64,000 bases of DNA, taken from positions 30,406,882 to 30,470,881 of the forward strand of contig JAAONU010000006.1 of the NCBI GenBank assembly GCA_012932295.1, in the 5' to 3' direction. A program made the translations under genes and the position numbers. Origin of the DNA: Cyclina sinensis. Its lineage: Eukaryota > Mollusca > Bivalvia > Venerida > Veneridae. The notes under the pieces are model-generated. The model searched no databases. It was given only the letters and a program-made list of their open reading frames with translations, and was not told where the DNA came from. Positions 12,594-25,850 of this stretch are shown in pieces (the stretch's first letter is position 1; every line of letters begins with the position of its first letter).

Positions 12594-13620
12594 GGATTGT
12601 GGTTAAGGCGTCCGCTTACGGAGCGGGAGGTCGAAGGTTCGAGTCCTGTCAGGGGCTTGTTCTGATGTGGCCGGCAGCTAGTAAAAGAATGATTACTGAT
12701 TGCCTGTTCGCCTGGCGTCTGGCACATAGGATAAGGAATTCGGGAGTAAATGTTAACACTAATAGAGGTGTCTCATAAGCCCGGGAGGTTGTCCTTTTCA
12801 GTAGGGGTGACAATATAATAAGTAGTCACTTTATTTTACTTTTATACTTGTAGTATGTTGCTAACTCCAATATAATAGACATGGCAATGCGTTTTACAGA
12901 AAATTGTTTCATTTTTAACATTAAAGGTTCACAAAAATATTAAGATTTTGTTTTGAATGGATCTGCTATAACCCTCGTCAAACTTCTGATTCACGAGTAA
13001 ATGAATAATGTTTAAATTTTTAAAAAAGTCAATATATAGCATACAAATAATAAATAATTATAAATATCGTGAGTATACAATATTTGTGTTAAGAAATGTA
13101 CGTTGTAAGAGGGTAGCTTCATACGAAATGTTACGCAAACAAATCCCATCGTTCTGTCTACAGCCTTCGCATTGCTACCTAACTGATGTATATCCGACAG
13201 ATCTGTGCCTTAAGAACATGTACAAATACTTTTTCGGCACAATAGTCGTTAGATTCCAGTCCAAAAGGAAAGCCGGTGAATGTCGAAATAAGAGAAAGTG
13301 TTCAAAACTAACGTAGATATCTGCAGTAATTAATACATGCCAAAGCGTAACAGCTTCATAAATTATGTACACTTTTAATCATTTTTACAAGGATTTTCTT
13401 TTGTCTTAAAATCCAATGCTATTTTGATACACGGTGCACACAGCAATACGCCGACGCATATGGTCAAAACAAAAACTAGTAGCAGACAGCAACGTGTTGA
13501 AACTTGCTCTGAAAAATTAATATCCTGCAAGAAAATTACCTTTTAACTTGCTGCAACAGCAATATGTCAGGGCGTACTGGCAAAAGATGATGTTCCCGTG
13601 GTGGCAAAGCAATTGATTTG
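12411..13620 (+). repeat. Diverged direct repeat pair, about 190 bp each
   Basis: The stretch 12411-12600 (CAGCAATATGCCGACATGT ... GGTGGCAAAGTAATGGATTGTG) reappears, strongly diverged, at about 13441-13620 (CAGCAATACGCCGACG ... GGTGGCAAAGCAATTGATTTGTG). The first copy runs straight into the SINE at 12594. Likely two copies of an old dispersed element. Confidence 0.35.
12594..12850 (+). mobile_element. tRNA-derived SINE
   Basis: The 5' part folds like a tRNA head. An A box TGGTTAAGGCG sits at 12600-12610 and a B box GGTTCGAGTCC at 12636-12646, 25 nt apart. No anticodon arm or acceptor stem good enough for a functional tRNA is evident. A tRNA-unrelated body of roughly 190 bp follows. The 3' end is approximate. 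It would have been transcribed by RNA polymerase III and mobilised by a LINE reverse transcriptase. Confidence 0.65.
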
Positions 13621-16600
13621 TGTAATTAATTTTATTATATTGATGGTTGCTTGCTCACTCAAGATGCACCTTTGTGTCAGTCGATGCGTATCACAGGAAA
13701 TTATCTCGTTTTTTTTCAACACTTTATAAAGACACGTATTCAGCATCTTTTGTTGTTTTGTGAAAAAAGTGTGTGTTTTCGGAACTGTTTGCTATGCAAC
13801 ACCGTCAAAGAAAAATATTCATTGGAATCATTGATAAATTGATCCTTGTTGTGAAGGCTTCAGTCAGAGTTTCGGATGTAATATTGGATGTTAAACCATG
13901 GTTTGCTTCTTATAACGATACATTCAGACAATGGTTGGCTTCATGTGCTTTTCCTTTTCTTCACCTGGAAACTCTAGGCTGGACTTTCGATCACAATTAG
14001 AATAGAAACAGTCCTCTTGCGTATTCACGGCGCTTGCTGCTCCTGCTCAGTGGTGACTGCAACTGTCTCGACTCATCAAACATCAAGCTTAGCTTATGAA
14101 AATCCACTGGCATTAATTATATTCTTAGATACTAACATGCATGGCTCATACATTCTTACTGTGCGTTAGGCCCTGATATGCATCTGTCATCAAAATTAAC
14201 TTGACCATAATATGAGCACGCGTTAACCAGGGCCATTGATCATGCATTCCGGTTACTCATATAGTATGCTCATTACATATGCAACATATATCACAAAGAA
14301 ACCTTTATACTGTCACGTAAAATTGATGAAGCTGTGGGAGAAACTGTACGGACGAAACGTTTGCAGTGTCCCGAAGAAAAAAAAACAACAGTACTGAGAT
14401 AAATGGGAAAAGTATTTTCTGTATACTTCTATATGTTGCCCGTACACTAGTATACATACAATGTAATTATAATGTATGGTTACATGTAGCAATTAAGCAG
14501 AATTTACATAGAGTTACTCCATGTGTTTTTTCTCCTTTAAGGGTATACAAACGTATTATTGTAATGGTGTGTTAATATGGGGGTTCGGAATCTTTCGGAA
14601 TAGTTTTGTATGCTTCTTGAACGAGAAACTAAACAACGACCTCTAAAGATCCGGACCATTAATCTATTATTATAGTTTCTTTGACAAAAGTGCAATTTTT
14701 CATAAATAAAAGTGCTGTATCGTGCACATGCATTGTATAACATGTAAATGTGTGTGTCTTGTTAATCGTTACTTAATCCATCTAGACTGAAGATTCAAGT
14801 CCGTTTATCATATATCTGGTAACTGCACTGACTTTTAAATTGTATCCTGTCACGTTAGTGTTCTGAAGAATTCGGCCATTGAGGGTTAGAAGTCAGAAAA
14901 GCTTACCTTTATGGTGTGCAGGCTCGGAGAGACTAAATTCTACTAGAAGTAATTGATTGTTATCGTCAACCCTTCTGATGTGGTCTTTGAAAACCGTTAC
15001 TAGGTTGTTCAGTACTTGAATATCATATATAAATAGTTACATCGAAATAAGTTTTACAATATAAACAATATATACTAAACATTATAGAGTAAAGTTTCTT
15101 AAATCTCAAAAAGTATCTTTTGTTTTCAGAAAATGTCTATGTGCATGTACTGACAAAGGTCACCGACCCTTTGATATTACATGAATTATGTTTCTTGCAG
15201 CTCAAGACGTTGAAACCAAAAGAGGGTGGACTTGTTTTTGACTGCGTCTATAATTTTTTGTCACCATTTACATTCTTTGTATGAGTACACGTTTAGCTGT
15301 CATCTGGCCGCAGGGCGAGTTACTCACCATTATAAATTGATTACATTAATCAAGGTCCAGACGGTTCAAAGTGAAGAAAGGTTACTGATGTTGGAAATTG
15401 GTAGTACATGTCGGCATTGTGCAAATAGTTTACATTTTTCTTTTTTTATATTTTTTATCACCGCACATGTAATCACTTAAGTTAAACATACCTTGTATTG
15501 AAGAAGCACATAATTATATTGCGTCGATATTTGTTTTCAATTTTATTATTCATATTTTAAGCGCACGAAAATGTTATTTTATTTAAGAAATAAGTAACTG
15601 TAGCCAAATGTTTTTGGTATCAAGATTTCCATTTCCCACGGAAACGGTGTCCGTATTTCGATACATACTCGAAAAATAAACAAAAATACTGGGGTTCCTG
15701 TAGTTATGGACGCGTGTGAAGCAATTTTGGGTTACACTAGAATTATACGAGGAATGGTGGAACCATATTTCATTTACAGAAATACCTAAGTGCGGGATGT
15801 TAATCATATAACTGGTGGTTTTGCCGAATATGAGAGCGTCTAGATCAATTTTGTAGCGCCCTGTGTTCATACAATATCTATAATTAACTTGAAAAGGTGC
15901 CCAGGACTGGTCAACTCAACGTCTGGGAAATAACTTACTGTTCGTCTGCCAGATATAGATTTTGAAGAACACTGGTCGTCTGCTTGTTACTAGATGCTAA
16001 AGCTTTATACTTAGTCTGTTGATCTTTGAACTGTTAAAGTCACTTTCGTTACAGAAAGCACATGCGCATGAATATAGCGGTAAAAAATAGATCGCCGCAA
16101 GCCAGAGATGTCGCAAAGAATATGCATGCTTTATTTGCACTTGCTCAAAGTTAATATGTATGATTTAAAGCATGCAGAACCACAGGGAATACTGCAAAAA
16201 CTTTCTCTGAAATAAAATGACTTAAAAAAAGAAAATAAATTGCTTATCGAGCAAAGACTTTTCTGTTCCTATTCAGAATTAGATGCTTTCTAGAGCGACT
16301 AACTTTTATCGTGGTTTAAATTTCTGAGATATTAGCCAATTATTTATACAGTTTCATGGCCTTGATTTTGCCTGATGTTTGATTTGGGATTTCTTGAAAG
16401 GTGTAAAAATATAACATATATATTCTAAATAAAAGTAACCACCAGTAAAACTTCGCTTTTACGTAATGAAGATCATTCAGGCAGCTATTGGAGTCCAGTT
16501 TTTAATATAAATAATTTGCCCTTAAATTCCATAGCGATACCTAGATCTTTCCCCGAACAAATGAAAGTATATGGACTAATGTGTGATAATATTGAAAATG

Positions 16601-19600
16601 GCTTGTTCAATATTTGAAAAATCATAAAACAGGGTCGCATGTCAGGAGTTGTTTTTTTTCTAAAAGAACAATAATGGTAATATTGGCCACGATAGAAATC
16701 CGATCATGAAAAAAGTATTTGTATAACACTTGACCAGCGTATAGTTATATCAGCCATATTCTACTGTTTGTGAATAAAGTCAGAAATCATTCATAAATGA
16801 TCAGACAAGTACAAAGAAGTAAATTGTTGATTTATCGCTTTGATTATTTCGGGCAAATATTTGGGCGGAGGTTGGGAAACTATATCTGTGTACTTTTGAA
16901 AAATATCACAATATCAAAGGTTGTTTGCAAGTTTCACGTCGCTAAACATTAAGTTTGCAACTGCATAGTTAAGATATGTACGTGTGTCAGCGGTAGATCT
17001 ACACTCAAAGCATTACAGAACATAAAAAAATCCTATTAGCTTTTTTTGTTTTGATTTCTTAACTTACTGAATGCAAAATACATCATGCCTGATTAATGAG
17101 AGCTCTCAAAAACATCGGGCAAAGGTGTATAATTATATTTGCAGCAACCATACATGTATAAAATACGTCATCAGGGTTCTGACGTAATACGCAGACATTT
17201 GTCATGAATATTTGTCAAAAATGAAATGAATGTTCGAAAACAATGTGTTTATCACTCGCAAAGAAAAACACTTAGAGGCGATTTTGTTGTTTTTGTTTAT
17301 AACAAATGTGAAGGGAGGTAAAACTCTATTGTATGCAAAGTAATGTCATTGTAACGCCGTTGCCCCAAGGTAAATAGTAATCACTTAACGTTATAAGGCG
17401 TGGTATTGGTTGATGAAGCTGCTACGTGCAAGTGACAACAGATGAAGAGTATTTTTACAGTTAGTCATTTTAAACTGACAAACAAAAGTAATAAATAACA
17501 ACATATCCCATCATTCAACAAAGATGGAACATATTAAGTAAAATCAAATTCAAGCCAATTTTTAATTTTTATACAACTGAATATTCGTAAATCCCGCCCT
17601 GACTTCTTTGCATTAAATATTATATAGCACTTTCTCACTTTTCAATTTTGGTACAGTATTTTTAAACATATTGTTTAGCATTGGAATTACCTCTTTACGG
17701 GTGTGTAGCCATTTTAGGAATGTCTTAAACATTGTGGCAATGTGGTGCTATTTTTTGGTATCGCAATGATTTGTTACCTGGTCTGCCATACCATATGGCT
17801 TCAGAGCATTGCATTATATAAAACCTCGCTTTATATCCTGACGTTTATTTATATTCATTGTCTTCATTGACAAATTCTATGTACTAAAAACTCTACAGTA
17901 AATTTGGAAATAAGGAATACCTAAATAGACAAGGTCATCCAATCACTCACCTTTCCATCCGGAAAGGGGATTGTTGCGTGTGTGTGTTTTTTTTTCTTTT
18001 TGTTTACATCTATATTTCATAAAAAAATATATAGAGACAGGATGGAAAAGGTTCTTAGAATTTTGGCAAAGTTTACCCTCAAGACTCTCACAAAATGCAT
18101 ATCTAAACGATATCCATTCTAATCGTCTGCAGAATTTGATCAAATAAGGAAAAAAAAAAATAATTCAGCCACCAGAAACATTTACTCCCTGGGGAAATGA
18201 AAAATGTCAGCAGGAATATTAAAATAACTTTTATATTTGTAAAATATCATTTCGACTCTTTTTATTAAACCAGTAAACTTTAGCTGCAAATATTTCTTGC
18301 GATTGTAAATATTTGCCTGCGAAGAAAATCGAAACAGCAAATACTGAGCTGCAACATGCAGTTTCTTGTGTTCATAAAAAACTAATAAAAAGCCACTAGC
18401 AATATCCTGCATGTTGTACTGAATTTATCGGTTAGCTGAAGCAGAAAGCAAAGATAACAGAGTGTTTATTATAGAAAGAGCAAATATTTTCTTTAATTAC
18501 AAAATGCAGCATGATTCAATGATATGATAGCTGATCACGTGACAATTGCCTGCTGACTCCAGCGAAAATAAAGTACATGTCATTTTGTGTTCTGTAGTAT
18601 GAATGATTCCTGATAAAATGTGTTTACAGGAACTGCGTAGCTAAGCATGATTTATTTTGCATGATTTTAAAGCGGGAAACTTCTGCAAAACTTGTTGCCT
18701 TAGGTTTTGGTAAGATAGAACTTCTAGTTTAAGCAATATTCTTCACTTGTTACGGTTGTCTTTCTTATTGGCTGACACGTGACAGCGGAAATCACAACGG
18801 GATATTACCCCATCTTTATTTCTAATGTCTCCGCCCTCTTCTACCCATCTGGGGGTAAAAATACCGCAATACATTAAATTGCAATACCTTTCTCTGCAAT
18901 CTAAATGTTTAGACATGCTAAAATATTAGGTTGTGGGCAAGTTGAAAAAAAAAACGATTGCTGCAATTTTTGCAGTGTATACTCCTAAGAGCCCTGCAAT
19001 TTCTAAAACTTTCCCCATGCAGGTTTACAGCATTAGCTTATAGAGATATTATAAATAAACCATCAGACACTAGGAGCGTTTGCTCTTTTGAAAAGATAGA
19101 ACATTTGTTGGCAGAAAAATTGGATCAACATTTATTTATTGCACTCGATGAAAACACCATTTTTTTGCCTTTAACTCTAATACCAGTTGAATTCAGCTAA
19201 ATAGATTCGTAAAGTTATTATTATTTGCGTCTCAAACACTAATTATATTTAGGGGACTTGTTAAAAGCCATTTGCAATGACTTGAATCTAAATTTACAAG
19301 TTTCTCGTATCCTGAAGCAGAGAAAAACGGTAATGTGTATTTCTTGTTGATTAATCAAACGACCCTTTTTTTTAATGTAAAAATGTTTCAGAAGCTATGC
19401 CAACTTCAGCAAAGAAATATTGTTAATGTGTTGTACAGTATTTACGGTTTGTAATAATAATAATAATAACAAAAAACATTTGACATTTCAAGACATTTTG
19501 TTGTTTATATAATAATGTTATCAGAGAAAGTCTTTTCAGTATTGATTGTTTTATATCTTACACGTGGTACGGATTCTTACAGCTAGATATTCTGAGTTGA

Positions 19601-20319
19601 ATTAAAGTACAATGATGAATCAGTTTAATTCAAGGTCGTCTTGTAATTTACAGTAGATCTGCAGACTTTTTTTTCCAAAACCGAATAAGAGATTTTCAGA
19701 TATTTGTCGATTTTGTCGAAATAATTTAGTGTAAATAACTGCATCAGTTTCTGTTGCAAGAAGCGGCCAATTGTCTGCACGAAACGATTTTTTTTAAAGT
19801 CAATAACCAGACGACAGACGCAAGCGTCTACAAAGAAGATCAAACAGACGCTTTATGAACTAACAAGTTGGGTGCTTAAAAAAGCATCCAATGGGTTATG
19901 CCAAATAATTGAATTTTACATATGATCAAATATTTATGCAAAACTCCTTGCGATATTGATAGTTGTCCTCATCCTTTAATATTTCAGTCTATGTTAGTAA
20001 ATTTGTCAGTGTGTGAACAAAGCAAGTAATTTTATTAGAATATAGATCATTATCAGTGTTTACAAGCACAGGATATAATGAATACAGTATAAAAATATAA
20101 AAATAAAATCTTTGAGAACTCAAGACAACTACGATCATCTATTTTAGAAATAATTAAAGTATCGTAAATAGAGATAAAAGGGAAAATTAAAAAGGGAACA
20201 GCATAAAAATTTTATATTTTACAAGACTAACATTTCCAGCGTGCATTATATATTTACTTACACATTTGAAATAAAACCACTGTATTTTGCATTTTTGTTG
20301 TCACATTTCAACAGGCCGG
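12851..20319. other. Gene-free AT-rich region
   Basis: About 7.5 kb in which I recognise no gene. Open frames such as 13008-13316, 15583-15870 (minus) and 18958-19200 lack motifs, conserved neighbours or convincing splice signals. A short AAT microsatellite lies near 19451-19470. This may be an intron of a gene outside the window or true intergenic DNA. Confidence 0.4.
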
Positions 20320-20329
20320 TATCCTGCAG

Positions 20330-20520
20330 GAGCAGTGGTAACGCACTGAACTGATATTCCAGTGGTCCTATATATTAGTGCTATACACTGAGCATGCAAA
20401 AGAACCAGAAGCGTCATTGAAATGAGATGCTTTCTTGTCTTGCACTATACCCAGCATCCTAAAAACGCTAACCTCTCTATGGGACGTCGGTCAAATGATC
20501 AACACGTACCGACGAGAAAT
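20330..20520 (+). mobile_element. Possible degenerate tRNA-derived SINE
   Basis: AGCAGTGGTAACGCACTGAA near 20348 resembles a tRNA A-box region followed by an anticodon arm (CTGATATTCCAG). The expected B box is degraded. The downstream body ends in a segment rich in GACGTCGG/CCGACG. The call rests mainly on the A-box resemblance. Confidence 0.35.
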
Positions 20521-21676
20521 AAACTCAAAAAGATAAAGGAATATACAGCTAATTTAGCAACGCTCACATTACCTGCTAACATGATATGCATTTTCTGAAT
20601 TCTGCGAAATTGTTCAAATTGTTGAAGTTCTAAACATTCATTTAAATGAGGCTTCATTTAAAAAAAAATCAAATCTAATGTTTATATCAAATGATTTTAG
20701 TGTGAAACATGTTTCTACGGCAAAACAGTTGCGAAAATCCTAGAGTCTGAATTGTAAGTCTGTGTTCATTATGCAGTAAATAGATTTTAATTTTATTTCT
20801 GTCGTTTTTAAAAATTATGCAAAATTATATGCAAATTACTGTCACTTTCTCTGTTAAATTTAAACACATCATTTACCTAAAAACACAAACATATATTTGC
20901 CACTCACATTGATACAATCTGATTCAATACATTGAATGCAGCTTCCTTAATCATATGATTGCAAATTGTTAAAACTAGGGTGGCAAATAGGACTGCAAAT
21001 AGGATCGATTTACTCAATTTACAAACGTCAAGACTATGTGAACTTCGCTAATCTAGGGATCAAAAACTTCTTAAAAATGGCATCTGATTAAACTAGAAGT
21101 AATTTAATAAGCAGAGTTTAGAACAGATGATAACTTTAAAATTAGCGCATGTGTTAACCCTGTGACAGTCTTATGCTCGCCGAACATGGGAGACAAGTCT
21201 ATATTTTTCATTCCAAAGAGACTGTCTACGGTTGTCGTTCTTTTCAGCCGAGAGCTGTCAACACAGCCACTCAGTTTTTGTTCTCGAAGGACCCTGTATG
21301 TTATTACATAAGGCACATTTTTACCTATTGAAGGCGTCCCTCTCATCTACTCTAGATAAACCGAGGTGCATTAAGCGTAAGAATATGTTTTGATAGTTTG
21401 TATGTTGTAAAAGAAAAAAAATACGCTAAGAAGTAGTTCGCTCTAACAAAGGTCTTCGAACATAGTCTAAAAATCAGTTGTACAATCGAAACGGTTTCTT
21501 AAAAAGATTGCTTATGTTTTGCCTTGAAAGCGTTTGAATATCTTGTACATTTCCCAGTATTCTTATTTTAGACCGCCATTGTTGTGTTTTGAAAGTAGTA
21601 TTAATGGCAGTTTACTGTCCGTTCTTGAGGTAATCGGAATGATTTCCCGAGGATTTCCGATTGCCGCTTGCACGTG
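20521..21676. other. Gene-free region
   Basis: No recognised gene. The minus-strand open frame at 21104-21346 has a protein-like composition but no motif I can name. Confidence 0.35.
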
Positions 21677-22127
21677 AGAGGCTATTCATTGCCAAAATCC
21701 AGCCTTGTTGATCTGAATTGTACAGATGATATTTTGACAAAATACAGTTCTCCAGTGGCGCATTCATGGACTGGGTTTGCTGATTTAACATTTTACCCCT
21801 CCATTTCAACAAAAACATTTTGTTATACTTCAAAAATTAATTTGTTTTCTTTAAGTTACATCATGAAAATACCACGTGTTCACTAATGTTGAAACGCTAA
21901 ATACTCATTGTTTATGTAAACGTCAACAGGATAGGAGGTATTTTCAAACGCTTTCTTACATTAAGCGCGCAACTTTTAAATAATTGTCAGACTAGTATGA
22001 TTTGGCCCGGTAACCTTCCGTTGAGCACGTCTCTAAAAGCCTTAGATGGATAAGCTCCACCTTATCCCCGCCCATTTCACTGTAGTAAATATATAGAGAC
22101 TATTCGTTGCCAAAAATCCAGCCTTGC
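21677..22127 (+). repeat. Short direct repeat pair, about 33 bp
   Basis: GAGGCTATTCATTGCCAAAA-TCCAGCCTTG near 21677 recurs as GAGACTATTCGTTGCCAAAA-ATCCAGCCTTG near 22094. The flanks differ, so these are probably pieces of one dispersed repeat. Confidence 0.5.
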
Positions 22128-23009
22128 AAGTTTGTTAACTCATACTTCAGTTTTACACATCTCATTCGCGAGAGGTACATCCAGTACTAGTAATTTGTTT
22201 ATTGAATATGGCAGTTTTACACATATTATCCTTACTTCTACTAAGTAATCTGATGATATGCAGCACAAGTAAATTGTAGTTTGCATTTTCAACTTTTCAA
22301 ACTCAAATTCAGGAAATGTAAAAATGTACACGGTATAAAGTACATGATATGTCTTACGCCGGAGATTCGCAATGTAACTGCGTCAGTTAATGCTTTCAGA
22401 TCGACAGCAGCACACTTCATTTTAACATTTATACACGATTTACATTTGTAGACGAAATTGCAATTCCCATATATGGCAATATCACGAGATAAGACAGCCG
22501 AAAATCAATAATGGGACGAGCCATTTTTTTCAAGAGCAAACAAGAAAATGGAGCAAACTCTTATAATTAGAACATGAAACATAGCAATGACAGAAAGTTT
22601 TCGTCTAAATGTAACTTTTATACACCGTAGATCATCAACAAACACATTTATTGACATTGTAATGCCTCTGAATTCATTTGATTAAGATAGGTTGGAGCTC
22701 ACCTAATACGGTTTTCCATGAATCAGTATGTTAAATATTTCTTAAGAAAATATTATAGATAAATACATGCTCTCACTGCACTTTTTTCTTAAAACTACAT
22801 GCATTTCTTCACTTGTTTTATATGGTATAATAGCTTTATTGCCCGAGTTATGTGATGAACCTCCGTTGACTGAATGATGTACAAAACAAGATCTGTCCCA
22901 ATCTCTCACCACAAGTGGCCTTTACCATGCGTCTATTGTTTTTTTGTTATTACACGTTTTGGACTGATATATTTTGTATATTTAGTTCTATAATACAGAT
23001 AATCATTTC
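22128..23009. other. Gene-free region left of the Polinton remnant
   Basis: No recognisable gene. It may contain eroded Polinton sequence, but no further Polinton protein (capsid, protease, integrase) could be picked out. Confidence 0.35.
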
Positions 23010-23665
23010 TTATATCATGTATAAATATTTTCAACGAAGTTTTTTGATACTGTTTTCTTTGGTTTTTCTAAGTACAGAAAGTGGTACTGTTTCTTTCTTG
23101 CCTCTTGGAATGCTGTCTAGGGGATATTTTGTTCTCTTGCTATCATATCGTTTTCATTTTTATTTGGACTTTCAAATAGGATGTAATGAGAACAATTAAG
23201 TCTGAAATCTTTTGGAGTTTTGTAATAAACTTGGCTTAGATATATAACACAACAGCTCTTATGCTTACCCCCAGTAATGTACTTTATTATACTGTTTTGG
23301 TTACCTTCACAAATGTAATCATCGAAAATAAGCACCTTTTAAGAATCAAGATCTTCAATCTCATCCAAGTCAATAATATCATCATTTGAAACCTCTAAAA
23401 TATCATCAAGAGGTTCCTTTATTTCTCTCGTACTTTTCGCGAAACATTTTATTAAATCTTGATATTTTTTCTGTTCCAAATTTTTAGAGTATAAATAAAG
23501 ATTATCAAAATATATCAATGGCTTCCTGAGCATGTGAATTAATACATTTATTTTACTAGAACCACTGTTTCCACATTCTAAAACACGAATCTGGCATAAA
23601 GGAATACAACCGTTTAAACTTACCATTGTATTTAGAGACACAATCATAATTAGGAATGTTCATCT
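23010..23665 (-). pseudogene. Polinton/Maverick packaging ATPase (FtsK/A32-like) remnant
   Basis: In Polintons and related viruses this protein powers packaging of DNA into the capsid. Read on the minus strand, a Walker-A-like segment (G-N-S-G-S-S-K-I, expected GxxGxGK[TS]) is followed by a conserved tract around PLIYFDNLYLYSKNLEQ, an acidic stretch, then a Walker-B segment LIFDDYIC and the tract VIYLSQVYYKTP. The frame is interrupted by a TAA at 23339-23341 and by further stops near the C-terminal end, and the N-terminal tract before Walker A is in another frame. The P-loop Thr/Ser is replaced by Ile. It is clearly dead. The polymerase remnant lies 750 bp away on the opposite strand, which fits one decayed element. 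Identification is from memory of the family; family-level confidence is good, exact lineage is not. Confidence 0.7.
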
Positions 23666-23794
23666 ATATTTATATCTGAAGCTGAGAAAAAATACAAAAT
23701 ATATATCACTTAGAAATCAAGACAAAAATAGACAAACTTGATGAGGATATGAAGAAAAGGAATTTCGACTTATTAAATAATTTCTTAAGCAAAT

Positions 23795-24028
23795 TTGCGT
23801 TATAAAAAAACTGAACTCGGACGCCAAGTATCTGAAGCCAAAGGTCAACTCGAAAAATCAGCTTCACAAAGAGGTGATGTACATGGTACAAGATTACAAA
23901 CTCTGAAGGAAACATTTCAAACCGCAATGAAAAACATGACCGATTGGCATACTGAACAATATATTGATTTAATTAAACTACCATATTTATTAACAGAAAA
24001 TATCGCTAAATGTAATAAAACTAGGTAG
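23795..24028 (+). CDS. Unidentified open frame between Polinton genes
   Basis: A 77-codon plus-strand frame rich in Lys/Gln/Thr/Glu sits between the ATPase remnant and the polymerase remnant. Its amphipathic composition is compatible with a helical protein, but no motif is recognised. The position suggests leftover Polinton coding sequence; chance is equally possible. Its first codon is not a convincing ATG start. Confidence 0.2.
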   Translation: MRYKKTELGRQVSEAKGQLEKSASQRGDVHGTRLQTLKETFQTAMKNMTDWHTEQYIDLIKLPYLLTENIAKCNKTR

Positions 24029-24039
24029 TCTGAAGGACA

Positions 24040-24350
24040 GCTAAATCCCCTTCCGAAGCGGACATGAATGTGTACTTCTTGACCTTTAACCAGCCATGAC
24101 CTTGATGTTGTGCCATGCATATTATAAGCACATAGTCTCACGATGGTAATTATTTGTGCTAAGTTATTTAAAATCTTCCATAAAATCAAAATGTTATGGA
24201 GAACATTTAACCTTGACCTTGGGGTAGTGGTGATCATTTGTGCAAAGTAATTAAAAACCTTTTCGTAAGCCAAGTTAGTAAGTTATAGAGCAGACGTGAA
24301 ATGTTGATATTTGACCTTTAACTGTGACATTGACCTTGGTAAAACATCCC
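24040..24350 (+). repeat. TGACCTT-rich tandem repeat, about 110-bp units
   Basis: Two to three imperfect units combine a TGACCTTTAACCTTGACC-like tract, a CATTTGTGCAAAGTAATT-like tract and an AAGTTATAGAG-like tract (near 24080-24150, 24180-24250 and 24260-24340). I recognise this as a tandem repeat type widespread in marine invertebrate genomes (recollection, not a search). It is inserted between Polinton segments. Confidence 0.55.
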
Positions 24351-24412
24351 TCTCCAAAGAATGTTTTAGAGAACCAGAGTTTGATTTAGTTAAAAGGACG
24401 GAATAACACTGT

Positions 24413-24914
24413 TATGACTACATGGACGATTTTACTCGCTTTAATTAAAAGTGTTTACCATCCAAGGAGACGTTTTATTCTGTATTGACGGATGATGACT
24501 ATAAACATGCACATAATGTATGAAAAGTATTTAACTGTAAATCAATAGGAGAGCGTCATGCTCTTTACTTTAAAACAGATGTGCTTCTTTTAGCAGGTGT
24601 CTTTGATAATTTCCGCAAAACCTGCATTGAGTATTTTAAACTCGACCCGTGTCATTACTTTAGCTCGCCAGGACTTGCATGGGATGCATGTTTGAAGATG
24701 ACTAGGGTAAAATTTGATTTAATCACAGATATTAATATGCATTTAATGTTTGAAAAAGGATTAAGAGGTGAAATAAGTGATAGACACTTAAAGGCAAATA
24801 ATAAGTATATGAATATGGACGATAATAATATAAACAAATACATTATGAATCTTGATGCTAATAACCTGTATGGGTGGGGGATGAGTCAGTTACTCCCTTG
24901 TGGGGGATTTAAAT
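24413..24914 (+). pseudogene. Polinton/Maverick protein-primed DNA polymerase B fragment
   Basis: The enzyme would replicate the element from a protein primer. The readable tract contains the family's conserved stretches: the YFKTDVLLLA region near 24571, SPGLAWDA near 24667, and YIMNLDANNLYGWGMSQ near 24838, the last holding the D-x2-x-L-Y polymerase motif region. Only about 165 codons of a protein normally above 1000 residues remain. Upstream of about 24550 the same frame carries two stops: a TAA near 24456 and a TGA in place of an expected Trp near 24524. At about 24915 the homology stops abruptly and a LINE reverse transcriptase begins in the same orientation, marking an insertion or deletion joint. 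Confidence 0.8.
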
Positions 24915-24917
24915 GGG

Positions 24918-25850
24918 TACTGTCGTAAAGTACCCTCTATCTGGAAAGAAGCACATGTTACTGCTATCTTCAAAAAAGGTGATTCTTCTCTTCCAAGTAA
25001 CTATCGTCCCATTTCACTTCTAAGTACAATAGAAAAGGTTTATAAGCGTCTTATCTTTAAGCGTCTCTTCAATCATCTTAAAGCTAATCGGTTTCTAACT
25101 ACAGTACAATCAGGTTTCATTCCAGGTGACTCTACTGGAAATCAACTTGTTTCCATTTATGTCACTCTTTGTAAAGCACTTGACAACGGACAAGAAGCTA
25201 GAGTTATCTACTTTAAATTGATATCAGCAAGGCATTCGATAAAATCTTGCACAAGGGTATTCTCTCGAAACTTAGACATGATGGTGTCTCTTAAAATCTA
25301 TATGATTGGTTTAAAGACTATCTTTCGAACAGACGTCAACGTGTTATATTATCAAATGTCAAATCCTCTTGGGGTGATATATCTGCAGGAGTTCTACAAG
25401 GTTCTATTCTTGGCCCTTTACTTTTTCTTATATTCATTAATGACATTGTTCTAAATTTACAATCAAATGTAAACCTTTTTTTCTGACGATACAAGTCTTT
25501 ATCTTGTTGTAGAAAATCCAGTAACAGCGGCCCAACAACTACAAAGAGATATACAGTCAATCTCAACATCGGCAGACACATGGCTTGTTACTTTCAATCC
25601 ATCAAAATCAGAGTCGCTTGTTGTTACAAGAAAACAAAACTCTCATCATCCTACTCTACAAATGCTCAATCAGAATATACCTGAAGTACATGATCATAAA
25701 CACCTTGGAATCATTCTTTCACACAACTGCAATTGGCATTCACAGATCGATTACATAACAGAAAAGGCTTGAAAACGGGTAAACATAATGAGAAAACTAA
25801 AGTTTCTTTTAGATAGAGATAATTTATACTTGCTAATTTAAATCAGCTCA
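24918..25850 (+). pseudogene. 5'-truncated jockey/CR1-like LINE reverse transcriptase fragment
   Basis: Typical RT blocks appear in order: the IFKKGD...NYRPISLLS fingers region (about 24970-25025), a degenerate FDISKAFDK block (about 25215-25240), GVLQGSILGPLLFLIFINDI (about 25387-25445), and the catalytic [F/Y]xDD box, here FDDTSLY with one residue lost at a frameshift (about 25483). The palm/thumb tract HLGIILS follows near 25700. Frames change near 25210 and 25475, and stops lie near 25298 and 25770. It has no endonuclease domain, as expected of a 5'-truncated copy. It belongs to a different family from the LINE at 50-55 kb, judged by its GSILGPLLF motif. Confidence 0.75.

Noticed and set aside
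12594..12665. Functional tRNA gene
   Set aside because: A and B boxes are good, but the acceptor and anticodon stems do not pair well and a SINE-like body follows.
24900..25454. Single protein fusing polymerase B and reverse transcriptase
   Set aside because: The abrupt change of homology near 24915, together with frameshifts and stops, shows two unrelated pseudogene fragments placed side by side.
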